Below, one piece after another: positions 20,850 to 30,914 of a DNA stretch of 64,000 nucleotides. Location: assembly GCF_003589595.1 (NCBI RefSeq), contig NW_020654748.1, positions 7,807,944 through 7,871,943 of the forward strand. Direction: 5' to 3'. Made by a program: the position numbers and the translations under genes. The stretch is from Hyposmocoma kahamanoa (Eukaryota; Arthropoda; Insecta; Lepidoptera; Cosmopterigidae). How positions within the stretch are numbered: the first letter of the stretch is position 1; the number at the start of each line of letters is the position of its first letter. The notes under the pieces were generated by a model. That model made no database searches. It had not been told where the DNA came from and saw only the letters and a program-made list of their open reading frames with translations.

Positions 20850-22470
20850 TAAATTAATAAGTGGACTAAATTGAGAGAAATGTCATTAAAGTTTTGTACA
20901 TAGTACTTTAATCAGTGTTATAATTCTGTACACTGATATTTATTGAGTTTCAAAAAAGAACATTGTATTTTTGCAAATTAAAATATCAAACTTGACACTA
21001 CTCAAACGCTCTACTGCCTCCAGTAGTTAAATTGGCTTAAAGATCTTGCAATTGGGCCATAAACCTTCAATAAGAAAAAGGCAGTACATGGCCACTTTTA
21101 TTCTATCTCTTTGGTTTTTGTTTTGTAGCGTTTTTTTAGCTTTCGTCTAATGGAACGTTTGCCTACCCAATTATATGGGTAAACATTTATTTTTAAAAAA
21201 ATGGGTTTGTTGTCATGGGTTGAACAAAACATACATTAAATACTGGTTGAGTTTCGTTATTTTATTTACTCGAACCCTCATTATGCAACCATTGCATAGA
21301 ATCTTAGAGCATATAGGACGGGATAGGGATGATTTGTTTGCCACAATTTAATGGCCCAAAAATTATCCATATTCAGCTTCTACTTGAAATAACAAAATGT
21401 ATCATATTTATAGCTTTTAGTGAAAACTACTTGAACACAAGAGTGATGGAGTAGTCTTAATGTCAATATTAATTCATTTTACAGTATTATGTTGAATTTT
21501 ATATGAATTCACTTCAAGTAATAAGAGTTGTGCAGATATGTAGGTAAAATAGCTGTGTCTCTCTGTTGGTAGTTATGACGTGCTGTAAGAAATGTATCGA
21601 TGTTTTGAATTTCTGGATTCCAACTAGAAGTAAACTCGAAGATTTATAATCTCGAAAACCGATTTATAATAAAACCGTTATGCATTCAGGGGATTTTGGT
21701 TGTTTATTACAGAGAAAAGATTAACTTAGTTTGTTTTGTAATATTCCCAAAATACCTAAAAAAGTACATTTGGGATTACAAAAATTCGAGCAAACATTAC
21801 TTCGGGCAAATGTATTTTCGGACTTCTGATTGATAACTTCAAACAGTAAAACGAATACAACAATATTTTGTTAGTTATTTATTACTAAGATTTAATAAAA
21901 AGTCATTTTAAAAATAAGATTAATAAATCAACTCTATAGTTTTTTTGTTCTAAATCTAAATATTTCAATCGCTTGAGCATATCTTGTGTAGGATAAGGAC
22001 AATTAGCTATTTGGTTATTTTTATTGCTTTTGTAATTTATTTGTATTCTATGCATGTACTCGTATATGTACTTTTTATTTTTTCTTACAGTATGTCATGA
22101 TTTATGATGATTTATATTAAACAATTACAATTTATTTTCATTATTTATAATTTATTACATTATTATTTAATATACAATATGACGGAAAAGTCAATTTGAA
22201 TAAACTTCGTTACATAACCTGTCGATAAAAATAGGAGCTAATAAAGCGCGTCGCTTCTCTATAACGAAAAAAACAGCGTCCATGAAGTACTGCATTTTTT
22301 AATCTATAGTTGCCTGTTAGTAATTAGGGAACTTCATAGGCATGCTTATGTCAAATATTCGAATGTTTTCAAATATTTTTTTATGTATTCGTTGAATTGA
22401 ATCAATGTGATCATTGTGAAAAAAATGTCATAAAATAGAAAATTTGCAATTAATGTAAAAAATAGGCTTA
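20850..22470. other. intron of the exon 9 array, no exon copy recognised
   Basis: AT-rich sequence. I looked for the HPFxF-like and LFNG-like signatures on both strands and saw none in this stretch. Confidence 0.5.
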
Positions 22471-22473
22471 TGT

Positions 22474-22791
22474 ATGGATGTAATTCCACCCTTGGCTAGA
22501 CTGGATGCAGCAAAGATTTTTTTGCAAGTTTGTATAGCGCAAGACGACATGTTTCGTGGAGTACTTGATGCGGTAAATTCGATATTGGAAATGAAAAAAC
22601 ATCGATTTGAAAGTAGTGTTCATTGTGCGATAGTTGTTTTGTGCTTGTACCTTGACAGAGGGGATTGCCTATCGATGATGCCTCCAGTCCTATATGCTCT
22701 AAGCATAGAATACTTTTCAGCTCAGTGGCGAGTACCAATAATAGAATTTTCATTCAGAAACAGAAAGGGTCTTTTAATAAACGGTTTATGA
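22474..22791 (+). pseudogene. possible degenerate serpin C-terminal exon on the opposite strand
   Basis: An open frame of 105 residues. Its end (EYFSAQWRVPIIEFSF, then GLLINGL) resembles serpin ends of the type F-x-A-D-x-P-F-x-x-x-I-R...LLFNG. Its start (LCMDVIPPLARLD) resembles the LGM..F...A.L stretch before the hinge. An ATAG acceptor-like site lies just upstream. The hinge glycine/alanine run is not preserved. If serpin-derived, it came from a different family member whose hinge and loop share one exon. It is not a gene A exon. The resemblance is by eye only. Confidence 0.3.
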
Positions 22792-23312
22792 AATCATAAT
22801 TGACAGATTAAAGTACAGGAGCAGAACAAGTAAATTACGACATTGCTACTCCAATATCTATGTTGTACAACAAAGAAAAAAATATATCTACATACATTTA
22901 TTCATAACAATGATCTTGTTCTAAAAGTGATTGTCTAGCGTGATAATAGGAATGAACCTTAACAATGTTATATGTTAGTATTACGTTACGCTTCTGGACC
23001 TTTTGAACCTTCTCGTGTACATAAATGCATAGTGCAAATTAATTACGATAAATGAATAATTGTATCTAAAAGTTATTGAACCTTGATGAACAAAATCATA
23101 TTAATTTAATGTGGGTGATGAGCGGTTAACCAGAATTTAATATCTTAAGTAAGTACTTTGATTATGGTTAATTTTAATCGTGTTCTGTATGGAACAGAAA
23201 TATCATTGATGTTGTTGTAACTAACTTTCTGATATGTACTACATGTAACCGATGGAACACACATGATGCAAGACACATGCTTTACTTTAGAGTATTTATT
23301 TGTTTAAAGTAC

Positions 23313-23440
23313 CTAATTCCCAAAAACTCCGCTAAATATTACATCCTTTTTGAGCTTTAGGACAAATACGAACGGGCGATCTGCTCGAAATTGTTGCTTG
23401 AAGAAGAAAACGAAACCACTTCGCCTTTCTACGAATATTG
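23313..23440 (-). CDS. serpin exon 9 variant v6 (intact, Arg-Ser loop)
   Basis: Acceptor TAAATTACAG; junction Ala, then IFVERRSGFVFFFKQQ, FRADRPFVFVLK and VIFSGVFGN, with TAG|GTACTT. 41 residues. P1 Arg with Arg at P2 and Ser at P1' predicts inhibition of a trypsin-like protease, possibly a prophenoloxidase- or Toll-cascade enzyme as for other insect serpins (inference). Sister of v15. Confidence 0.87.
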
Positions 23441-24523
23441 CTGTAATTTAAAAAGAAATTCTGTTGAGAAATTTTTGTTGTGGGAATGGCGACTAGTTTA
23501 TTAATATCTAAAATAGAAGATGTTATTTCTTTTGCGCTCTGACGTCAGTGTTCATTGTTTATTTGGCCGATTCTTGCAAAGTATTCGCAATCGGACGAAA
23601 AATTTCGTTTTTATTTTTGTTAATACAAATTTGGTTATAATCTAGTCAATTTTATGCATATGGAACTACATACATAATTATTTTTTTTTATAATATCCCA
23701 TTTTAATATCTCAATACTAAACGTATTTTTGTAGCAGTAATTACTAAAATATTGATAAAATATTTATTTTCATTTCACATACTTTTTTTTTATTTATAGT
23801 CTCATTTTATACATGTACTTTACTATATATTTTGTATGTATTCTATTAGTGTATCAACATTTACTTAAAATATGTAAGTATATGTATTCGTACGTATATT
23901 TGATATAATAAACCTATCCTTGTAATTATTGAGTATGTAGATTTCAATTTCATGATTTATTAACTTTTTTTGCCAATCCAGGAGCCAACTTTCCTATTCT
24001 TCTTATTCAAAGGATAGTTGGAAGAAATCCCGTTAACGTTTTAATTTTTTGTAAAAATTTGTAAATTGTTTTGTTGTACAATAAAGTGTTTACATACATA
24101 CACATTTGTACAAGTAAATAAAGCTAACGTTAAATTTTCTTATCCTCTTATGTTACTTTCTACAACAAATCTAATAGAACAGTTGTTCGGCCTCGACGTC
24201 TGCTTCAAGGTAATTACATCTTATTTCAAATTACGCAATATTTTTTTTTTAATTCAAAATCAGTTCATATATCAGTAAAGCATAAAGATTCATTCTAGAC
24301 TGGACAATGCCATAAAGAAAATGACATAATAACTATACTCATATGAACGCATACGGTGTAGTGTGAACTCCAAAGGCGTGTTAAAATGAACAAACCCGTT
24401 AAAAAGCGTGTTGAAATGGTATAGCAAGATATTATAAGTTCAATTGCCAGCTCGAGTATTTTAAAGCATATAAATATTTACGGTCAAAATTGGGAAACTA
24501 TGACCCCGGTCAAAAATTTCCGT

Positions 24524-24643
24524 TTAAAAGTGGACGATTCCCGTAAAGAGAGTAAATTACGTTGTCTTTAGCAAAAAGCCAAACGGATGGTCTTCTTGAA
24601 TGTCTTTGGTAAATTTGGAGGGAGAGACGCGACTCGAAAAATC
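24524..24643 (-). pseudogene. serpin exon 9 variant v5 (frameshifted)
   Basis: Copy of the v14 type: acceptor AATTTTTCAG and FFESR are kept. Two single-base losses shift the frame so that the EDHPFGFLL stretch is out of phase. It also carries the TAA seen in v14 (LLKTT then stop). The flanks 24.3-25.0 kb match 13.0-13.75 kb over long stretches. Confidence 0.75.
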
Positions 24644-25021
24644 CTGAAAAATTAATTTAGTTTTTTTCTCAATCGTCTGTGTTTTCATTAGACATTTACT
24701 AAACTAAGCAGGAACAATTTCTAATAAAAATAATAACTTTCGGCTATCAGTAGAGTGAAATAATTTCCCGCCTCTATGTAAAATGAAAATGAAATCCGTT
24801 CATTTTTTTTCACCATTATTTGTCGTTTTTATAAAACTGAATAAAAAATGTTAATTTATCTCATTAAGACATGGTTGTATAATTCATGCAATTTTGTTAA
24901 CAGCAAATTTCCAAGCTATCACATACATTTATCATGCAAAAATGCTGTATTTTGATTATGTAACTACCTGAATAAAATAATTAGTTTATTAACGTTTATT
25001 AATTTTACTTTCTATTGACAT

Positions 25022-25143
25022 TTAATTGTATAAGATCCCGTCAAAAAGAATATTGTTCCCTTTCATAAGAAAGAATACGAAAGGATGATTCGCAATAAAA
25101 GTGGCGGGACTGGTAGTGTACCCGCTATAACCGATTGCAAATT
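25022..25143 (-). CDS. serpin exon 9 variant v4 (intact)
   Basis: Acceptor CTATTTTCAG; junction Glu, then FAIGYSGYTTSPAT, FIANHPFVFFLM and NILFDGILYN, then TAA. 39 residues. P1 is Ser by counting, or Tyr one residue earlier (Tyr-Ser). This is the only intact copy whose stop is TAA and not on a donor; a weaker candidate donor (AAA|GTAAAA) lies about 16 bases downstream. Confidence 0.8.
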
Positions 25144-25829
25144 CTGAAAATAGAATAAAAACTGTGCCACGTAGTGAAAGATACGTAGTAGTTAACCTGT
25201 TTCACGAATTATAAGCTAACGGAATATTTATGCTAGGGAAAGAATTAAAACCTTATAGTCAATGATACACAAGGTGTTTTAAGCTATATAACCGCTAAAG
25301 CTTTTCGTATTTTAGTAATTTGAATACGTCATGAGTTTCGAAGTAAAAAACATAAAACTAAGTATTTCTACAGACTACGATATTGTCAAAAAATAATTGA
25401 TCAAATTTCACTGCAAATTATTACACAATTTTTTTTTTAAATTATCAACAATCCCTTAAACTGGTTTTCATAACAATGGCCGGGCGCTGCCACTTCTTGA
25501 TTGCAACGTTCCGGCAGCACTCTAAATGCGTGTTGTACCTCAAGTGACTCATTGAGCTTTCAAAAAGTATCTTGCAATACTATTGTAAAAACAGGCGAAT
25601 AGAAAAGACTGTTAATGCATAATAACTGCAATACATCTCCAAGAAATATATGAAACGAAGAAAATACCCAATTAAAAAAATTACACGTTTGGAAATAATG
25701 GTAGATACGACCCCTACGACCATTTTCTGTTTCACTGTCAACTCAACGAATAAGTAACCAGTCTTCTACTACCAACGCTTCAACTTGTGCAGTAAAGCAA
25801 TCCCAATTGATGTTTCAAGAACTTCAGGT

Positions 25830-25915
25830 AAGGTAGAGGCTATTCTAAAATACTATTTATTATGTCTGTCTTTAAGGACAATCAAAACTGGGGGATTCAC
25901 TTTAAACTCTATAGA
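25830..25915 (-). pseudogene. serpin exon 9 variant v3 (relic)
   Basis: EFKVNPPVLIVLKD matches the EFKADHPFVFVLK signature. Then an in-frame TAG and a decayed end follow. The loop part is too short from the only CAG acceptor at 25916-25918. Old and non-functional. Confidence 0.55.
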
Positions 25916-26254
25916 CTGTAGAAATATAAAATCGTCCACTTTGAAATAATTTATATGCCATCATTTATAATAATTACCTACTCCATAAAAAATAAAAAAA
26001 TAAAAAAAACACTATTTTACTACTTCATGATCATTATTTACAACGTATATTGCAATAAAGAAATAAACAATGAAGCCATAACAAGTGGTACAGCAATTCA
26101 AAAATAAAGGAAAAACTATTTAATGAATTGACGATACAGAAGGATTCCACAAAATTATCGCAACCTGAGATGAAATACACAAACCAAGACTTTCATGTAC
26201 ATTTATGTACTGTTTTTCCACTAATGTACAATTATAACAATATCAACAAAATAC

Positions 26255-26388
26255 CTATTGCATATATTTTCCTGAAAGTAAAGTTGTACGTCCAATGTTT
26301 AAAGCATAACAAAACGGCTTATCTGCTATAAATCATGCTGTAAGGGGAGGAATCACTACTAATGCTGAACCTACTGTACCTTCAAATT
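26255..26388 (-). pseudogene. serpin exon 9 variant v2 (single TGA inside an otherwise open frame)
   Basis: Acceptor TTCATTTCAG; junction Glu, then FEGTVGSALVVIPPLTA, TGA (26333-26335), then FIADKPFCYALNI and TTLLSGKYMQ, with TAG|GTATTT. Splice sites, phase and both halves of the frame are intact, so the nonsense codon is the only lesion. It falls between the loop and the FIADKPF strand. It could be a recent loss, a polymorphism or a sequencing error. Use of this exon would make a truncated, non-inhibitory serpin. Confidence 0.75.
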
Positions 26389-27200
26389 CTGAAATGAAAT
26401 ACCGTAAACATACTTTTAATTTTTTACAAAAATCAGCACGTTACACTATACCAAATTTTTTATATAGGTGTACCCACTCACATTTAAAGATATATCGAAA
26501 ATAAGATGACATTAATGTTAACGAAATAAATAAAAAATCGGAAACAAAAACAGATAGCCCCTAAAAATAAATTCGAATAAAAAAAAATTGGTTTTGTTAC
26601 TTTCGGCACTAAATAACATGAAAATTTGCTAAATTTGCTAATCTTTTGACGATGACTGGTGGTTATGATGTAAACAGATCTACAGTAATATTTGATGTTC
26701 CATTAAGTATTGTTGATTTTTTTGTAAAATTGTTTAGACTATTGAATTATTTCCTATATAAACGGGATTACATTACTTAAATATACTTTAATATGTGTAT
26801 CAAACTGAACAAGGATACAGCTTTCGTACTTACTACGTGAATATAGTTACGAGTATATACGACTGGTATTATAGAACAAAATGAATATTGCAGTATGTAG
26901 TATATATAGAATAGTAGTATTTTTTGTCTATTGCGCTGGTGTAACTTATGCAGGATGGTGCAAATGTTATAAGTACCTAATCACTTAGAATTTGATTTTT
27001 ACATATCTATAATTCAGTGTTTGGTATAAATCCTCCAACGAAATTTGTGGGAATAAATATGAGATTGTGCAGTTTTCCGCAATTCATAATTGAATAGAGG
27101 AAGAAGTGTTAAAATAAATTGTGGAATAACATGATATTGACTTAAAAGGTACTTTTAGTGCATTAAACGTAAGTTCGGTAAATTTCATTCTCATTAACTT

Positions 27201-27260
27201 CAGGGATCCCTCAAAAAGATAATATGGTTTGTGACATGAAAACATAATTATTCTATATTG
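27201..27260 (-). pseudogene. serpin exon 9 variant v1 (very decayed relic)
   Basis: QYRIIMFSCHKPYYLFEGSL aligns loosely with the strand and end of other copies. A stop lies just upstream, and neither acceptor nor donor survives. It is the copy nearest exon 8. Confidence 0.35.
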
Positions 27261-27587
27261 CACTTACCACCATATTTAATGTTATAAAAATACTAAACAT
27301 GCCTTTTCTGTGCGACTGCGTAAATAAGGAAATTGATGTAATTGTATCGATAGTAGTTTAAAGGCTCGGTTTAGACTTCTCCGAACGGGCAAATTCATTT
27401 AAGACGATGCAACTGTCCATAGACTTAGGGTAGGTAGGTTCTCAGTTTAATTTAGTCTAGTCTAGTCTTAGGTGCTAGTCAAAGAGTAAGAGTAGAGGAA
27501 CACAAATCTCGTGGCTTTACATGAAGACAAGAATTGTCTAATCTTAAAAGTTAGAAGATTGTCATATCCAAATAGAAAAAAGCTTAC

Positions 27588-27732
27588 CGTTTGCAGCAGC
27601 TGCTTCAGCACCTTCTTCATTGACTTCAATGAATGCCTTTTGGATGGCTTTACTTACAAACAAATTTCCTTCGCCCTTTAACAAACGACTCAGTTGGGCT
27701 TGTTGAGGGTCGAAAACACGTTTCACATCCAT
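27588..27732 (-). CDS. serpin gene A exon 8 (reactive-loop hinge)
   Basis: Acceptor TATTTTCAG, donor G|GTAAGC; 48 codons plus one base. [18 protein letters not shown], then [10 protein letters not shown] and the hinge [15 protein letters not shown] (residues 340-354, P17 = E345). Small residues at P15-P9 are the hallmark of inhibitory serpins able to insert the loop. It is the last common exon; the one-base overhang sets the phase for all exon 9 copies. Confidence 0.93.
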
Positions 27733-27967
27733 CTGAAAATATTTAATTCATGAATTTAATTTAATTGTCACGTCATGTTCGTAATGCATTTATACTTTTC
27801 ATTGGAAGACCAACATGTACTTTCTATTTAGATTATTTTTGACGAAAAGACGAAAACTGCCATTTATTTATTGCACATACAAGTACGTGCAGCTCATGTC
27901 TTTTGTTTAAATGTTTGTTTGTTATTGGTACTTAAGTTTGCTGCGTTCTTGTGTTATAAATGTAATT

Positions 27968-27977
27968 NNNNNNNNNN
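27968..27977. other. assembly gap in intron 7
   Basis: Ten N. True intron length between exons 7 and 8 is unknown. Confidence 0.98.
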
Positions 27978-28195
27978 CGATAAGAAAATTTATATTATTT
28001 GTAAATAATGCCTTTAATCGGTATTGTACGCTTCTATGGATAAATAACATTCACCTATCCAAACCATAATATAATAAACCATATAATACTTATGTATTGA
28101 CACTTGGTATTAAAAGAAAATCCTACACTGTGGAGTATTACTAACAGTGACTGATGCTTATGTTGCATTCATAAGAACCATTTTGACATTTTCAC

Positions 28196-28480
28196 GACTC
28201 CCGCGGTCGAGTGGCTTGCACATCGGTTTTCATGGTGTCGCCATCTCTGAAGTTCCAGGTTTGAACTTCTTTCGGGGATCGCCCCGGCCGAGTCAATGTA
28301 ATTTAAAAAAAAACTTTTCTATATTGTCTCGGGTGTGGATGCTTGTGGTCGTCGTCGTTGTTTCAGATTTCCATAAAACAAGTGCACTTATTTTGATATG
28401 TGTATGATCTAATATTTAATATTAGATCTGATATGATCTGGGAGTGTCCAACATTTAATATTTATAGGAACTGTAAATAG
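28196..28480 (+). mobile_element. SINE-like repeat in intron 7
   Basis: GGTCGAGTGGCTTGCACA followed by CAGGTTTGAACTTC resembles degenerate A and B boxes of a tRNA-derived head. The body GGCCGAGTCAATG then CCATAAAACAAGTGC matches a SINE type I know from Lepidoptera. It lies antisense to the serpin gene. The match is from memory and not a search result. Confidence 0.5.
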
Positions 28481-28568
28481 GTTGTCGTCGTCTACTTATG
28501 TCCTGGTTTGATTTAGGTGCCTAGGTAAATTGGCTAGTTATGACAGTTACATTATTGTCAATGCTTAC

Positions 28569-28778
28569 CTTTAGAAGGACGTCTTTAAGATCAGTCTTGG
28601 TTTCAATCTTGAATTTGGGCAAAGAGACGTTGACATCAAAAGTGTACATCTTTGATGTGGCTGATTCCAAGGCGGAAGGATCTTTAAGTTTGTCTACGAG
28701 AGCCGCAATGCCGTCAACTTCTTTAGGTAGAATTACTATGAAAGAGGCTTCACCTCCTTCGTAAGGCATCTCCAACAA
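28569..28778 (-). CDS. serpin gene A exon 7
   Basis: 70 codons. MPYEGGEASFIVILPKEVDG is the conserved M-x-Y-x-x-x-x-S-F-x-I-x-L-P stretch of serpin strand s2C/s1B. Then KMYTFDVNVSLPKFKIE and TDLKDVLLK. Acceptor TTTTAG, donor AAG|GTAAGC. A frameshifted copy lies at 46444-46653 (gene B). Confidence 0.93.
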
Positions 28779-28927
28779 CTAAAAGTGATGTTTATGGAAG
28801 TAAGTATTATAAATCAGTATAAAAATATTTTATATAAAATAATACTAGGAATTAGAGAGATGGTGATTTTACATAACTCAAGCTGATAACGGGTATAATG
28901 TTCTTTAAACTTGCTTAGTTATATTAC

Positions 28928-29068
28928 CTGAGCATTCAACTCGTCGCTATCAGCATATTTGAAGTCGCCTTGTACGTGCATCATTGGAACTTTGATTGTT
29001 TTGTCTTTGGAGACGTGGAAGTCTTCGTCCTTCGTGCTTTCCTTTTTGAAAGGGCTGTCCCATTTACC
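28928..29068 (-). CDS. serpin gene A exon 6
   Basis: 47 codons, GKWDSPFKKESTKDEDFHV to YADSDELNAQ. Together with the end of exon 5 it makes NAIYFKGKW, the conserved breach motif. Acceptor ATTTCAG, donor CAG|GTAATA. The gene B copy at 46873-47013 keeps the full frame. Confidence 0.93.
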
Positions 29069-29268
29069 CTGAAATTTATAAACACATATAAGAATAATTG
29101 TCAGTGAAATAGAATGATGCCAATTGGAGTTTATAAATATACATAATTTATAAAATCTATTACAGTCAGATATTTCCTTTTCATTTGTACACCGAGCACT
29201 TGAATCTTTTCTATACTTTGTACCTTGACTTACCTTGATTTACCTTGAAATAAATTTACTTGGCTTAC

Positions 29269-29367
29269 CTTGAAATAAATAGCGTTGACGAGTACACTGC
29301 GGGTGTCGGAACTTAAGTCATCAGCTGACACTAAATCTTTGATACGGTTGTTGGTTTGGTCTTCAAC
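29269..29367 (-). CDS. serpin gene A exon 5
   Basis: 33 codons, [18 protein letters not shown] to [10 protein letters not shown]. The N-x-T-x-x-x-I-x-x-L-v region is typical of serpin helix F and strand s3A. Acceptor TTCGCAG, donor AAG|GTAAGC. Three further CAAG|GTA donor-like motifs follow within 45 bases downstream. Confidence 0.93.
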
Positions 29368-29457
29368 CTGCGAAGGAGTACGATTTTTAATACACGCAGC
29401 AATTTCAAACGACAAACATTTATTAGATATTGTTTAGAAAAGGATGGAACTGTTTAC

Positions 29458-29661
29458 CCAAGTATTGATTTCCTTTGCTGTTTCCGTGCTCTTCGTGAAA
29501 TCGACATTCTTCACTTCAGAGTTGAAGATATCTTTGGTGATCGCAGAAAATTCAGGATTCAATTCGGAACCATCAGCAACATATATTTTGCTAGCTGTTT
29601 TGAGCTCGACACCTTTCACTGATTTCAGCTCTTCATTCAAACGAGGAAATACAAGTTTTGT
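29458..29661 (-). CDS. serpin gene A exon 4
   Basis: 68 codons, [15 protein letters not shown], then [30 protein letters not shown] and AKEINTW. This is the serpin helix D/E, strand s2A and helix F region. Acceptor TTTTTTAG, donor TGG|GTAAAC; joins exon 5 as INTW-VEDQT. Confidence 0.93.
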
Positions 29662-29814
29662 CTAAAAAGGAAAAAACGACTGGTTAATCGAGATCGAGTT
29701 GACAGGTGTCGTTTTGTGCCAACGCACAAAAATTCTGACATGCTTCGACCATTGGTAATAAAATGTGAGATCGTCTTTCATTTAAATGCATCAAACTTGT
29801 CAGAATTTACTTAC

Positions 29815-29958
29815 AACGTTATCGTTGGGCAGACCAATAGCCTTGAGAAGCTCGTCATGGGATGCGCCCTCCGACGCCAAGCTAAGTTGAGCCAGAGGAG
29901 TCAACACAGAGAACGCAGACAATACCACACTTTTATCCGGGTTGCTCTTTACCACTTC
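29815..29958 (-). CDS. serpin gene A exon 3
   Basis: 48 codons, [18 protein letters not shown], then [20 protein letters not shown]-x-x-x-S-V-V-L-S-x-x-S-V is the helix B shutter motif of serpins. Acceptor ATATTGCAG, donor GTT|GTAAGT. Confidence 0.93.
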
Positions 29959-30528
29959 CTGCAATATAAAAAGCTATTTTTATATCTTTACATGAGTATT
30001 TATTTATAACGAAATATTAGAAGAAATTTGAAAAGATATAATATCTGCAACAACTTCAAAAGAATGCAGTCTATAACTGCAAGTTAAATATACTATAGGT
30101 GCTTTTTCGTAATGGACCATTGTGTTCTACCTCCTTATGGGTAATATGTTTTTCAAATATTTTATCAAGAGTAGAAATTTCTGAGAAATACTAACTAAAA
30201 TTTCTGTTACTGTTTCTGAAAATTTGTAATTTACTTTGTGGTACAATAAAGTATTTAAATAATAATAATAAAATTCCGTAGTACCAACAGGAACAAAATA
30301 CAGGTAATTTTGGGAACGTCGCGTCGCTTAGCTATTCTAATTATTTTCAAACCTGCGTAGAACAATTTACAGAATCTCGTTTCAACGGTTGGGAAATTAA
30401 ATTTTCTTTGCAGCATGATATTTTTGTAAGATACGAAGTTTAGTTGATAGATGATTGAATGATTGAACGAGCTTACATTTGATGTGTTTTTTAATTAGTG
30501 TCAATTTTTCCTATACGTATGTAATACT

Positions 30529-30771
30529 CACCTTAAACGAAAAATAAATTGAATGTGCTAATGCCATTTTGCCCGTGACACGCTGATACATATTGAGAAA
30601 AAAATACACGATCATCGAACTATGACTTACTTGGATATATGTTTAATTAAACAAGTGTCATTTGTAATTCCCTTTAAAATGAAGAGATGATCGTGTATTT
30701 TTTTCAATATGTATCAGCGTTTCACGGGAAAAATGGCGTTAGTACATTCAATTTATTTTTTGTTTAAGGTG
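30529..30771. repeat. MITE in intron 2 with ~85-bp inverted ends
   Basis: CACCTTAAACGAAAAATAAA to ATACACGATCATC (30529-30617) is repeated inverted at about 30685-30771. No coding content. It lies about 40 bases downstream of exon 2 in the transcript direction. Confidence 0.75.
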
Positions 30772-30813
30772 GATATAACATCTATATATGAGCGAAAAGA
30801 AGTAAAGACTTAC

Positions 30814-30914
30814 GGAAAACATTCTTGCTGTAAATTGGTTATTTCCCTCTCTAAGGAGATTGTCCAGTTGCTTCGGATCTTGTTCGGCCATGACTGCAGC
30901 CACTAGAACCGATA
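30814..30914 (-). CDS. serpin gene A exon 2
   Basis: Two bases plus 33 codons. It begins inside the signal peptide (SVLVAAVMA) and continues EQDPKQLDNLLREGN and QFTARMFS, the start of helix A. Acceptor ATTTTGCAG, donor TCC|GTAAGT. Signal cleavage is expected after AVMA (residue 16). Confidence 0.92.

Noticed and set aside
7262..27260. CRISPR-like or satellite array
   Set aside because: The regular repeats are diverged coding exons with splice sites and long unique introns, not short direct repeats with spacers.
7262..27260. Exon 9 copies as separate single-exon genes
   Set aside because: None has an upstream ATG with a serpin body; all begin with an acceptor in the same phase after exon 8.
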